Below are positions 45,327 to 56,401 of a stretch of 64,000 nucleotides of DNA, in pieces (within the stretch, counting starts at the first letter, position 1; each line of letters opens with the position of its first letter). The notes under the pieces are model-generated. The model made no database searches and was not told the origin of the DNA. It was given only the letters and a program-made list of their open reading frames with translations. The DNA is from Clitopilus passeckerianus (Eukaryota; Basidiomycota; Agaricomycetes; Agaricales; Entolomataceae). The DNA is taken from NCBI GenBank assembly GCA_944990035.1, contig CALYLX010000136.1, positions 992,001 to 1,056,000 of the forward strand, in the 5' to 3' direction. The position numbers and the translations under genes were made by a program.

Positions 45327-46747
45327 TTACACTTTAAGAGCCTTTATTGACTTTCCGCAGGTAATAGCGATCCACTCCCCTGCCGCTGTGGAATGTCCCG
45401 TGTTCATTGTCATCGCTGGTATCTTCGGTGACCAAGCCAGATTTGTGATTTGACTAGGAGCAGTATATGCCATGACAGGTTCAGTAACGACCCGCTTCTT
45501 CGTTTCTGGTCGAGGTGAGTTAAGGCGTGAGCCTCCCGGTCGCGGTGAAGGTGCAACGGAGGTCGTGTAATTTGCCAGGTCCCATAGCAAGAGTTGACAA
45601 TCATCCGCTGCAACAGGAACTGAGTAAATGGAGTTCAGATGATAAATTGAGACTTACCTGCTGTCGCGAGTAGCGGGTTCTCTGCCGATCCCCAGCCAAA
45701 GGCATTGATAGGTGACATGTGTCCCCTTAATTCCATCACGGGTTGTCCAGGAGCACGCATATCAAGAATCTGGATCTCTGAACCGTCCATATGGAAGGTT
45801 GACATATAGTTAGAATCAGAAGGGTTGAAGCCTATTCTTAGCAGCGGAGAAGTTGGCGGCCTTGCCGACGCCGACGGTGAAGCGGAAGGTGGTGGGACAT
45901 TCTTGGGTGCGGGTGTTTCGTAGAGGATGGTTGAGTGCTCAAGACTTCGAAGGTCGAACGCTCGTAAACTCCCATCTGCACCTACGGAGACGAAAATGTC
46001 TGTAGATCCTGGTAGCCATGCTACGTCGTAGACCTCTCGATCGTGTGCAATCAACTGTGTTAATGCTGACTGGTTCTCGATGTTCCAGACAGTGCATGTC
46101 GTGTCGATTGACGAGGTGACGATGAGTTTGGGCGCTTTCTCGTTCCAGGAGAAGCTAGTGAGAGGAGGTCCACTACTTGATTGAGTCTGCACTTTCGATT
46201 GCTATCGATACTTCGTGAGCGCCGGCACAAATAAACGTAGATGACAGGAAGAACATACTCCAGAAAGAGCCATTTTTACTGTCAGGCTGTGACCCGATGA
46301 GGTTGGCTGCCTTCCAACATAACTCGATACTTGTGTGGGGCCATCTCCACTGTACTCGAACACTCTCAGCGCGTCTGAAGTTGTGGCCAACAGCTCTGTT
46401 GAAGTCGGGTGCCATGAGGTGTTCGTTACAGGTTGCCATTGAAGTGCCGTGGCCGGATATCCGTGCGTGGCCTCGCAAAGTGTCACGAAATCAGGGTAAT
46501 CGGTGTAGTCATCTTCCACTAAAACTCGGTCATCCTGAAGGCCAACGACTGCTATTCTGTTTCCGTAATTCTCAATGAGGGAGGAGAGGCCTAGGCGAAA
46601 TGCTGATCGTGCCCGAGATTGCTGGCCTCCGCCTTTACACCAGTCAATGCAGTGTACGGGCCCTGTTGACTGATTAGTCGCGCATCCGGGATTTTCTATT
46701 GACACCTTACACGGCGCCTCGTACTGCAGTAATGTGGCCTGGGTCAT
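45327..46747 (-). CDS. DCAF7: WD40 protein of the DCAF7/WDR68/AN11 type
   Basis: WD40 adaptor that in other eukaryotes binds DYRK/HIPK kinases and CUL4-DDB1. The start MTQATLLQYEAPC at 46747 is chosen over an ATG 15 bp upstream. Blocks in order: GLSSLIENYGNRIAVVGLQD, HGYPATALQWQPVTNTSWHP, STELLATTSDALRVFEY, PLTSFSWNEKAPKLIVTSSI, DTTCTVWNIENQSALTQLIA, HDREVYDVAWLPGSTDIFVS, VGADGSLRAFDLRSLEHST and DDCQLLLWDLANYTT. It ends SIKALKV. An extra Pro/Ser-rich insert lies near 45850-45900. About 390 residues. Confidence 0.9.
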
Positions 46748-46973
46748 GGTAGTCGTGAGCAATGTTGATGAAGGGTATGTACGATCAATTGCCGCATTAA
46801 GGCAGAATGGTGATGTATGATAGGTATGATAATATTATTATAGTGTACATCCTTGTACAGGGTTTAAATACTACAACAAAATAGGTTACAGTATATGGTA
46901 GTACATGGCAGATAATTCGACACATTCCAGTCCATCTTCATCGGGAATGGCGCCTCTAATTCTATCCAAATTC

Positions 46974-49583
46974 CTATACATGATTGGAAGCCCCTCCAAC
47001 CTGCTGGAAACCAGACTCAACAGGGCTGTCCGATCTAGACGCTTTATTGCCAAAGCTCTTCTCCTCCGAAGGGACGTGAACCTGTTCGTGTTGATACAGG
47101 GGAGGAAGATCCGGCAAGTTCTTCATCCTGAAGAAATGCTTCTTGATGTTATGAGGAAGTGCCTTGATCTGGTATGAGGCATGGACGTGCGTGGGCACGC
47201 TGAAAACTGTGTGGAAGTTAGTATTGGGATATAATAGATAGTCTGATGAATACACACCTTGGTCTAGCTCTTCAAGAGACAGTGACTTCGTCTCGGGCAC
47301 AAAAAGTAGGGTTGCAAAGAATCCGACAATGTTCCAACCCGCGTACCATGCGAAGGCTCCTTGGGGTTTGAACGCACCTAACAGGCGAGGGAATGTAATG
47401 GAAATGATGAAATTGCTAGAAGATGTGTTAGAGCGGCCAGTAATCATTGCCGATTAAATAACTTACAAGAACCAGAGTACCGCAGTGGAAAGACTCATTC
47501 CAATATCACGAATATATAATGGATAAGCTTCGGCGGAATACTACAGATAGTTGTTCAACATTAAATCATCCAAGTAGGGAGTTTGGGCTTACTGTGAATG
47601 GAACAGGGCCTTCACCAGGTGAATATGCCATCCCGAAGAGATAAATGCCGAGAGCAACGACAGCAATCCGAGCAGTGCTTCCTTCAGGAATCCAGCTGGT
47701 GAGGTGATGTCATTACAGTGGCTACGAGAACGAGATAGTTGGTTGACACTCACAATGCGAAACCAGTCATAAAGAGGAAAATAGACATCAATGGGAAGGT
47801 CGTCAAGAGCAAATTTCGCCGGCCAAAAGTATCGATAGTGTACACCGCTGGTAGTGCGAACACGAAGTTGACCGCGCCGAACCCCCATGATGCAAGTAAA
47901 GCTTGGATCTGGCTGAATTTTGCTTCTCGGAAAATATTGGACTAAAGATAGGTTAATGGACAAATCCTCCCACACGACTCTGAGCTACATACGGAATAGT
48001 AGGCAATGACGTTGACACCGCAGCTAAAGAGGGGGTTAACAAGATCAAGTGATCTGGCCACAAGTGTTCACGTACAATTGTTGCATGAACATAACAATCA
48101 AAGAAGCCTGTGCTGCTCGGCGATTCCTTGGGACAGTGAAGAGCTCCAAAAAGCGATGTCTGCCTCGGGTGATCTCTTTTTCTGCCTCGAGGAGTGCGTG
48201 GATGTCTGGTCAAAGGATCAGCCCAAGGAACTTTGGATAGCATCGCTACCCACAGTAAACATCGCGAGCGGCTTGAAGAGGCGTATTGCGTAGCCGGCAG
48301 AGAGATTCATATGCCTTGTCGTAACGGCCCTTTGACATGTACCAGCGAGGTGATTCTGGACAAAAGAATACTTGAGCCATAATGAACAAGGCGGGGATGC
48401 CGGCCTACAAGATAGATTAGACTTGTCTAGACATCGAAAAGCAGTGGCAAATAAACTTACGCTCGCAAGCATGAGACGCCAGTTGAGTCCCGTAATATGT
48501 GGCCTATCGGGAACTCTAAAGAAGGCCAAGTCCGCAACGAAACCGAGCATAATACCGAAAGCTGTCCACATCTGCCACATCATGACAAGAGCACCTCGGA
48601 TGGCCGGGGGTGCACATTCAGCAGCATAGACGGGGACGGTTGCACTTTTAGGACCGATGCCAAGGCCGAGGATGAATCGTGCGACGAAGAGATGAGGCCA
48701 GGAGTTGGTGACGCCTTGCCAGATGCAGGTCAAGAAGGAGATTGTTGCTGTAATAAAGATAGTTCCTCGGCGGCCAAACATTTTGTTCAGCTAAACAATT
48801 GTCAGTACAATACTCGTAATAGAATCAATGGATAGGGGTGGACATACAGGATCTGTGAGCCAGCAGCCAAGGACAGCGCAACAAAGCTAGGAAAACATTC
48901 AATTTTGAGCTTTGCGGACATAGAGGAGAGCTGCTAACATATGGTGCAGAGTTGATGAGTCCAAGTAGCCACTCGTTCCTTTGCTTCTGGGTTGGGTCGG
49001 CGGCATCGTCTGGGTCTATGCCGAACTGGCGTGCAAAGAAGAGATTGGCGCCATTGATAACGGTCTCGTCCATCTACACAATTTGTTAGGGGACTATAGC
49101 TGAATTATCACGAAAAAGACTGACCCCCTGAACGGCAGCAGCGACTGTAGGGAAAACAGGACGTCAGCCTCGGAAGTTGTCGAGCACGCAGAGAAGAGGC
49201 TTACGAGAACAGAGGATGACGAGATAGTACAACATCTTGGGTTGCCTCCATTTATGGGTGGTTTCCATCCTGAGGGCATCCTTGTCTTCATCCGTGAGCA
49301 AAGGCATCGAGTCGTACGCCAATGGATCTTGCGCCACTAGCGCTCCTTTAGAGAATAATTCCGAGAGATGTCCAAGATTATGTGCCTTAGCGAAAGCAGC
49401 ACCATCGGCAATGAGTTTGTCTTGGGGTATGCCTGCTAGGGGATTTTCTAGCTTGGCGTTTACATTATTGTCTGGTATATGGTGTTCTGTGAACGAGATG
49501 GTTTCTCCATTTTTCTCCTTAGGAGATGAGGTTCCAATGTGGGTTACAGATGCGTCCGACGACGTTCGTTTATCAGAAGTCAT
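46974..49583 (-). CDS. MFS sugar transporter (SP family)
   Basis: Twelve-span H+-coupled sugar or polyol carrier. A long cytosolic N-terminus starts [39 protein letters not shown] holds the GRR loop motif, and [20 protein letters not shown] and [20 protein letters not shown] are the PESPRW signature region. [60 protein letters not shown] and [15 protein letters not shown] (PETK) follow. The C-terminal tail of about 80 residues ends [10 protein letters not shown]. At least seven short introns. The substrate cannot be told from the sequence; the family includes maltose, hexose and polyol carriers. Confidence 0.93.
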
Positions 49584-50151
49584 CGCACGAGGGTGAATGT
49601 AGATAGCGAGAACCTGGAGGTACGTTCAGTTTTATACATGGCTTGGAGAGCATTGGAGTCGGGACTGAGTTGCCGTTTCGGAATGACATCACGGTCACTC
49701 ATACTCAAGTTTGGTCCCGTCAAGGCCGGGGAGCCACGTCCATGCCAAGATCATCGTATTGGGCCATTTGATACAGAGTACATCACGTATTGCTACTAAA
49801 ATAAATATTTACAGTGCAAGAGAAGTGTGGAGGATGGAGCATCGTATTCGTTCTTCGGTTCAGGCTTTTGTACCCCGGAAAGTCGGCGATGCGCTTTCCG
49901 TTTAGGTTTGACGCGTGATATATGAGAGAAGAGAGAAAAGAGTACAAATCACCGGAATAAACACAAAGCAAGTCGACAAGAGACAGAGAGCGAAGCATTA
50001 GTGGCGGAAGTCGGAGTCGGCGGTCCTTTTTGATAAAATACGGAATAAATCAGGCGGTGTTGATGTCGGTCGGAGTCGATGTCGACAAGAGAGAAGGAGA
50101 ATAGGATACCTTGCGTCGAGGTCGGAGAGGTCGAAGTCGAAAGGAAACCAT
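49584..50151. other. Intergenic region with GTCGGAG-type repeats
   Basis: No gene is seen. Between 50003 and 50140 the short word GTCGGAG or close variants recur in three clusters, near 50009, 50066 and 50114, just past the stop of the minus-strand gene at 50152. The rest is the divergent 5' flank of the sugar transporter. Confidence 0.4.
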
Positions 50152-50838
50152 TTAGTCGCTTTCAACCATTGAGATGGCACCACATTGCTCGCAGAAACTC
50201 CACATTGTTCTTTGGCCGTTGAGTCCAGGATTGCAGGCGACGCGCAGTTTTGGAACTTGAGAGCAGCCGGTACTAAATGGGGTTACCCGCGTTAATGAAT
50301 TGATGCGTCGACAATGAGCGTCCACAGCGACTTACCCGTGGTGGACGAAGGAGTTCGACGGTTGAAGAAGCCCAACCGGGGGAGTAGAGGGGTATCTTGT
50401 ATAATGTGAATATTCATGAGATTTAGTGTTAACAGACCCCTCGTTGCTGAAGAACGGCATCGGATATATGTCAAAGGTGGGGTAGCAAACAGCTGGTCCA
50501 CGGCAACAATTAGGACATGATACGAGGGCGGAAGGTAAATATATGCGTACGAGATCCGTTTACGGGAGACCCAGACGAGTCGGAAGATGCAGAGCTGGCA
50601 TTTGAGGACAACCGCGAATGATGCGCATCTGCGAAAAGGGGAGCAGAGTCAAACATAACGGTGTCCTGATCAACTTCCATGTTGGGGAAGGGTACTAGTT
50701 TGAGCTGCTTCGCGGTCTAGAGGAGACGCGTCGAGAAATAAGAATAGCTCAGCCGAGGTTAATTAATGAAATGCGCTTGGGGACGTACGTGAGGGCAGCA
50801 TCTTCGAGGTCAACGTCGAACTTCCTCTTGAGAGCCAT
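50152..50838 (-). CDS. Small basidiomycete-type protein with a C-terminal Cys cluster
   Basis: The start MALKRKFDVDLEDAALT at 50838 carries a basic patch. Exon 2 reads TAKQLKLVPFPNMEVDQDTV and HHSRLSSNASSASSDSSGSP. Exon 3 reads VCYPTFDIYPMPFFSNEGSV and ending PSNSFVHHG. Exon 4 has CSQVPKLRVACNPGLNGQRT and MWSFCEQCGAISMVESD. The closing CEQC with the upstream Cys pair could bind a metal. At both first splice junctions (GTACGT near 50790, GTAAAC near 50555) the phase is off by one unless a G is missing beside the donor. I have seen similar proteins in mushroom genomes without a function. Confidence 0.6.
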
Positions 50839-51295
50839 GTTAAGCAACGACAAAGGACCAGTGAAAGGGAGGACCGGACAATATGTAGACGACCGAGGGA
50901 GCTCGGAGGTTAGGAGGGTAATTAGACGTTCAAATCCTTCAGAACTTATAGACTTCTTGTTTGGTCGTATTTGGATTGACGCGGGATCTCAATCGTGGAA
51001 GTTTGGCTGTGAGTAATGATGTGCCGGCGTCTGCCGGTTGCCACCGGATTAGCTGGAAAAGGAAGGAACCCCGCTTTTACTACGTGCCATTTGCCCAAAT
51101 TGGGATGCCGAAAGGGGTGAAGGAGTTCACGAATATTATTTTTCTTCCTCAATTCCTGTCTCACTCGTGACAGTCACGGAAATAATTGACACCGAGGTCA
51201 CCTATCACGTGATGTCCGAATTGAGACACGCGATTACATCAGTACCCCATTTCCAAATCCATCGAACCCGTGTCGTGTCCTTCTACCAGCCAGCC
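50839..51295. other. 457-bp divergent intergenic region
   Basis: This lies between the starts of the small Cys-cluster gene and the Apq12-like gene. Open frames here are short and featureless. A TCACGTGA palindrome at 51205-51212 contains a CACGTG E-box, close to the plus-strand start. Confidence 0.4.
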
Positions 51296-52069
51296 ATGAA
51301 CGTCGACGTGCTACCAGAATTTGTCGACAATATTCTCCTGTATCTAGAGGATACCCTGCCAGCTCCTCTCTACTCGTTTCTAATCAAGGCTCTTTCCCAT
51401 TGTCTCGCACTCCTCACTGCTGCACAAGGTGTCTTTGCAGCCCTTCTTTCACGAAGTCCAGCAGAATGGGATGCACAAGCAATCCTACCACCTCTCATCA
51501 CCTTATTGGCTGCATACTGGGCTCTTTTGAGCTTCTATCGGACGACTACATGGTTTCTTAGAACCACCTTCTCCTTACTCAAATGGGGTGCCATCATTGG
51601 CAGCCTTTTGGCTGCAACTGGACTGCTCCAAGGGGACAACATTGGCGACATGATCGGGGGGAACGTCAACGTTGCAGGCCAGATAGGCAAATTCCTATTT
51701 GACCAAATGTGGGGCATGGGCCAAAATCCAACCAATCGGGCTCAGTCTCGTTCAGACAGGGCGAGACGAACACGTACAAGTTCATCTTCCCGACAGCGCG
51801 CCAAAACAAAGCCCAAGCCCTGGGAATCATTTGAGCAGCACCGTCAGTGGAGAGAGCGAGAGACCGCTCAGTCGCCGGATGTCGAAGAAATCATCAACAA
51901 TATTGCGGCCGCAGCGGACGAAGTTTTGCAAGATAACCGGTGGTGGTCGGCAGCGCGCGGGTTTATACCAGCCATGTCGAATTTTGGAGGACAGCAGACG
52001 ACGGATGAGCAGCAGGAGAGGCGAAGCTCTCGTTCTTCGAGGAATAAAGCAGGTTCCCGGTCACGATAA
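51296..52069 (+). CDS. Apq12-like nuclear-envelope membrane protein (tentative)
   Basis: Intronless, 257 residues from the ATG at 51296. An upstream in-frame ATG at 51167 would add 43 residues without domain character. The opening MNVDVLPEFVDNILLYLEDT precedes three hydrophobic segments: LIKALSHCLALLTAAQGVFA, ILPPLITLLAAYWALLSFYR and LLKWGAIIGSLLAATGLL. The arrangement of the second span followed by SFYRTTTWFLRTT resembles Apq12, an ER/nuclear-envelope protein needed for pore assembly and lipid balance. The C-terminal half is soluble and basic/Ser-rich (RARRTRTSSSSRQRAKTKPK), ending NKAGSRSR. The family call is from pattern memory. Confidence 0.7.
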   Translation: MNVDVLPEFVDNILLYLEDTLPAPLYSFLIKALSHCLALLTAAQGVFAALLSRSPAEWDAQAILPPLITLLAAYWALLSFYRTTTWFLRTTFSLLKWGAIIGSLLAATGLLQGDNIGDMIGGNVNVAGQIGKFLFDQMWGMGQNPTNRAQSRSDRARRTRTSSSSRQRAKTKPKPWESFEQHRQWRERETAQSPDVEEIINNIAAAADEVLQDNRWWSAARGFIPAMSNFGGQQTTDEQQERRSSRSSRNKAGSRSR

Positions 52070-52167
52070 TTTGGTCTTGAATATAAAGCAGTCTGTATCA
52101 TATAATCGAACGCCATCTACTTCTAGGCTGTAGGGACGACACAGGGGTGAATATATAATGGGAACCA

Positions 52168-52733
52168 TTATTTCTGGGCCGTAGTGACCTCGGGATGTGT
52201 GTGTCGGTGACTATACAAGAACTGGTCAGCTTCGGAGAAGTGGTCCGAAAAGAAGCAACACATACTAAGCTATCCTGCCCAATTGTGAGAGTCCAGACAA
52301 ACCAACGAAGAAGTTGACCTAAGAGCGAGCTTTGAGTCTTTGGTAGACAGTAGAAGTATGCAAGGTGACTTACAGCTGCCAAGCTATAGTTCACGGGTGT
52401 GATAACGAAGGAGTAGCGGACCCAAATGAATCCAGTTGCGGCGAGAGCTAACATAAGAACGTGTTGGGAAGCTCATACTTTTGAGGTCAAAAAGCACATA
52501 CCTGCGTTCTGAGAAACGCTGAGCTTGTCTGCTGGCCTAGTCAAATCCTTGAGGCCCGCGGCAACCAAACACCACTTCATCATTGGAGCCCAGAAGAAGA
52601 CAGTCTTAGGGCCTATACAGAAAACACATTTCAGGGGATGAACAGACTTGAAAAATAGAGAACTTTTACCTGCGGGATGGTTCATGAACGAAGTCCATTT
52701 TGAAGCTGCTGCTGAGGATGCTGCACCGGACAT
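52168..52733 (-). CDS. Mitochondrial pyruvate carrier subunit (MPC2-type)
   Basis: Inner-membrane pyruvate import subunit. It starts MSGAASSAAASKWTSFMNHP. Exon 2 has the MPC signature GPKTVFFWAPMMKWCLVAAG and LKDLTRPADKLSVSQN. Further exons give ALAATGFIWVRYSFVITPVN, YSLAAVNFFVGLSGLSQLGR and a short tail ending EVTTAQK at 52168. About 120-130 residues, with two or three spans. WAPMMKW and the N-terminal length fit the MPC2 branch more than MPC1. A stop directly after GRIA is avoided by the last intron (GTATGT...TATAG); if that is not spliced, the protein is about 16 residues shorter. Confidence 0.9.
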
Positions 52734-53226
52734 TTTGTAAAGAAAGTGTGATGACCGTTCACGAAATTACAATGACTTGAACTCGTGCGGGCAATTCCCC
52801 AACAGGTGACAAGCGTCACTTACATAGGTCACACATGGCGTGACGTTAGCTTCATCCAAGGCCTGGAACTCATCCGAATCGTTTGCAACACCTGTCCGGC
52901 TTGATTTGAGGAAGATCTTTTGTTGAGAGACTCTTGGGAACTCTACTTGGGGAACGCGGTATAGCAAGACTTCGTAGCTTAAGCTTCAATGTCAAATGAT
53001 AGACTGCTTCATGTCCACATGTCCGGCGATTGACGATTTTACTCCTTGGTGTGAAGAATGAACGTGAAGATCAGATAACCCTTTCTTCACCGTCTTCACT
53101 TCCTATCGAGGTTGATCTTATTGCCGTGGCGCCGTCTCCGCAGCAGGTGCAGAGAGGATAAATAATCGTCTGTCTCCCTTCGAACACCCCAGCTTCGAGA
53201 TCACCTCTCACTTCTCTGACATTACA
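52734..53226. other. 493-bp divergent intergenic region
   Basis: A 66-codon minus frame at 52767-52967 lacks family features and is probably chance. The last 120 bp before the CBM12-DM9 gene is pyrimidine-rich, with short C/T tracts as in fungal leaders. Confidence 0.4.
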
Positions 53227-54675
53227 ATGGTAGCTTACTGGGAACCTGGAACCCAATACAATCTGAACGATGTCGTCGAGTACGAAGGTACTAGATATGA
53301 CATTGAGCCCGAACCTGTGTCGCTCATATCGTGTTTGATTTCTAGGCAACTTCTACAAGATCATCCAACCCCATAGGTCTCAAGTATGCGTATTCGACTC
53401 TTCCTGACTAAACTCGCACTAATTCACCATTCCTATAACAGAGCGACTGGACCCCTCCTATGACTCCCGCTCTATGGGGACGCATGCAGCAGCATGACGT
53501 CTACAACCAGTCCAATCAACAGGGACACCAGCACCACGAGCAACAACAGCACCAGCAGCAGTGGCAAGCACCACAACAGCACCACCAGCAACCACCCTCC
53601 TACGGGCAGGATGGAATGCAGCAAGGTAATTCCAATCATCCAAAGGTGTGGTCTTCGTCGTTTCTGATCCTCTGACAGCACCCCACCATGACAACAAGCC
53701 CGAGCTTCAGCATCAGCCCTCGAGCGAGGGAGGCAAGAAGCCCTGGTGGAGTCTGGGTGGCGAGCACAAGGACGCGATCGGCGTAAGCTCAATCCATTGT
53801 GACGAATGAATAGTAATTTACATTTCGGAATCGTAGATCGCTGCCGGTGTCATTGGAGGCCTTGGTATTCTAGGCGGGGCTGGCCCCATCTACAAGGAAC
53901 ACGAAAAGTCCAAGCAAGAGAAAGAGCACGCTGCCAAGGGCTTCAGCAACTGGGTTCAGACCGCCCAATACGAGACTGAGGAATTCTACAGGAACGGACC
54001 CCGTGCTCCCTACACTTGGGTTCTCACTCACGGGAAGACTATCCCTCGTGGTGCTATCAAGGTCGCAAGGGAGCACGATTGGGACCTCTACATCTCTAGG
54101 GCGTACTGCGATGTAAGTCTACCTCCGCTTTCCAAGCACAATTTCTAACAGATAATGTCACTAGGGTGGTATCCGTAAGTCAAGGATTTTCTGTGATTCA
54201 TTTACCAGCACTCATACATATTCCTAGAAGTCGGCAAGGCCTCCGATGCATTCCAGAAAGGCGCCGTCCTTGGGTACAAGCGCGAGGAACATCACGTATG
54301 TTAAATCTGAAGAGTTCTTTCACCGAATTAGAGATCTGACCGTCTCTCCCAGGTTGACGTTTACGAGATCCTGCTCGGCGATATGAGTGGTCTTCGATGG
54401 GTTCCTACTCGTGGCAAGCTCAACGTCAGGTCGCTCGGCTATGCGCCCGTCCAAGGAGGCAAGGAGAATGACGGTACTCCTCTCTACGTCGCCAAGGCAC
54501 TCCATAAGGGAGTTGAACATCCTGGCAAGGCCAGTGAGAAGCTTGACGGTTCGTGCTGTACTTTTTAATGCACTAGACACAAACGCTCATGATTGTTACG
54601 ATAGGTGCTTATATTCCCTATGACAGCAAGGAGAAGGCAATCAACGAGTATCATGTGCTTTGCGTAAACCACTGA
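53227..54675 (+). CDS. CBM12-type carbohydrate-binding and DM9 (DUF3421) fusion protein
   Basis: The N-terminal module (MVAYWEPGTQYNLNDVVEYE, NFYKIIQPHRSQSDWTPPMT, PALWGRM) is a CBM5/12-like chitin-binding fold with its aromatic residues. A His/Gln-rich linker follows (HHEQQQHQQQWQAPQQHHQQ). GIAAGVIGGLGILGG is a small hydrophobic glycine-rich segment that could be a membrane anchor or linker. Two DM9-type repeats follow: WVLTHGKTIPRGAIKVAREH and GLRWVPTRGKLNVRSLG. It ends INEYHVLCVNH. There is no signal peptide, so the protein may be cytosolic. DM9 proteins bind mannose in insects and oysters. Many basidiomycetes carry such fusions; the role is unknown. Confidence 0.85.
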
Positions 54676-54908
54676 ACAGCTCCAAAGAATGAATGGACAA
54701 ATTATGGATGGATTCCAACGAAATGTACAATAACTCTCTTGTCCTCATTGCTCACAGTACCCATATGGCTGTCGGAAAAATGAAGTTCTGACTGTATTAC
54801 CTCTGGCCCTGTCATCCCATTTGAGTCTTCAAGTTTGGAATTGAGGTGGAAAAAAATAAGAGTGACTTTGGCTATTGGCAGAGAGGTACATGTAACGGAT
54901 AAAAGTAT

Positions 54909-55627
54909 TTACCAAGCCTCAGTATCTTTGACGACTCCTTCAACCGCATTCTCATCTGCGAGTTGCCCAGCATAGCTGCTGACAATGACGCAACCCCCTG
55001 CATGAAGTGGTCAGAATTACATAGATTTGCCAGGATGATAAAACCAGACGTACAGATTTCAAGCAACAAGAACACAATGAACAGGGTGACAGTAACACCC
55101 TTGATGACCCGTAGTCCTTCATAACAGACTTTGGTAGCATTTACGACGCTCGGGTTGGATGCGACACAGTTGTCGACAAAGATGTGACCATCCCGGAAGA
55201 TGCGGAAGAGAGCATAGATGCCGATACCCAAGCTGAACATGAGGTGGGCGAAGAGCATGGCGAAGTAAATCTTGACGAGAGTTATCATTCGGCCACATGC
55301 GCCGACCAAGCTATGGGAAAATGTCAGAACTTGAATTATAGAAAGAGTTGGTGGTCTCGTACCCAACGAGTGATAGAATGGATAGGACACCATAGAGAGC
55401 GATGGTCAGCGCTATTGATACTTTGCTCCCTTCAACCTTGTGGGCGCTCAAACCGCCTACGATCGCGAGGGTTCCACCTCCCAAGAGCCCGAAGATTGCG
55501 ATCAGCTAGAATATGATTGTTTCGTCAGATAACGGAGCCAAGCTCATAGTAGGAGAGTGACACGTACAATAGTCCCAACCCTAGTGGGGATGCAGCAGCA
55601 GAAAGTGCGGGTAGTCACCACCGTCAT
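54909..55627 (-). CDS. Four-span membrane protein, tetraspanin-like layout
   Basis: The start at 55627 gives MTVVTTRTFCCCIPTRVGTI with a Cys cluster suited to palmitoylation. Span 1 (LIAIFGLLGGGTLAIVGGLS), span 2 (SIALTIALYGVLSILSLVG), span 3 (VKIYFAMLFAHLMFSLGIGI) and span 4 (VIKGVTVTLFIVFLLLEI) follow. A loop of about 40 residues lies between spans 3 and 4 (FVDNCVASNPSVVNATKVCY), with two cysteines. A last exon after a GTACGT...ATGCAG intron gives WGCVIVSSYAGQLADENAVE and ends VKDTEAW. The CCC motif and loop cysteines resemble tetraspanins, but the CCG signature is not seen, so I leave it unnamed. Confidence 0.7.
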
Positions 55628-56401
55628 TTCGATTATAGAGTTGATATTTAGTCGTAAGTGATGTGTCTTTGGTGTTGCTAGTGCAGTAGCGTGGATTCAA
55701 ACCAGCTGAAGTTTTTTTCTTTCCTAGAGTCGGTGGGGGAACAGGGCCAGCCTATTGATGAACGAGGAATCATCGTCGCAGATTTATATACCCCATGAAG
55801 CGTGGGATACATCGGCAAAGATGGTGAGCGCAGCCTCTCGGTCACCAAGGACTCGCCCCCTTTGCACTGCAATCATGATGGATGGGGGTGATGCATGTCT
55901 TTCTCGCGTTTCATTGATGTTTCCAAGGCCCAGCGCTTTGACAAAGCTCTTAAAAGCCCCAAGGTCCCCTTCAAAGGAGGAGATATGATTTTCTAAGGTT
56001 GCCTGGTAAATTAAGTCAGCTTGAGCGCCTATGAAGGTTGTGGTTGAACCACAAATCACAGAGACGCGAGTGTTGGACGAAGAAAGTAGACGGTCATCCA
56101 CGCGTTCCGTGGTCAAGCGCACAAGCGCAAGCGTTCATGTATCAAAGCAATGCCCCTGCAACGACTGGTTGTTTAAATCATGCTGGTGAATTAGAGCACT
56201 TAGAATACATACATAGCTAGCTAGTGTGATCAACGGGGTATATCGATTTTGTTCTACTTATACAGCGTTCATCGAGAACATCTATCATTAGTTCATGAAG
56301 GTAGATCAGGACAAAAATGGTTTCCATAGGACAGTGCGGAAATAGGTCATAGTCGATCCGGATCGAGAATGAAGAGGCAAAATTTGAGAAGAATGGGTAG
56401 A
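55628..56401. other. 774-bp interval with one doubtful ORF
   Basis: An intronless 112-codon minus frame at 55784-56122 (MRLTTERVDDRLLSSSNTRV to SHASWGI) reads somewhat like protein, but has no motif I know and no splice context. It may be a real small gene or chance. The remainder is the 5' flank of the four-span gene and the 3' flank of the next. Confidence 0.3.

Noticed and set aside
53510..53640. CAG/CAC repeats as a microsatellite expansion
   Set aside because: They encode the in-frame Gln/His linker of the CBM12-DM9 protein with mixed codons, so they are ordinary low-complexity coding sequence.
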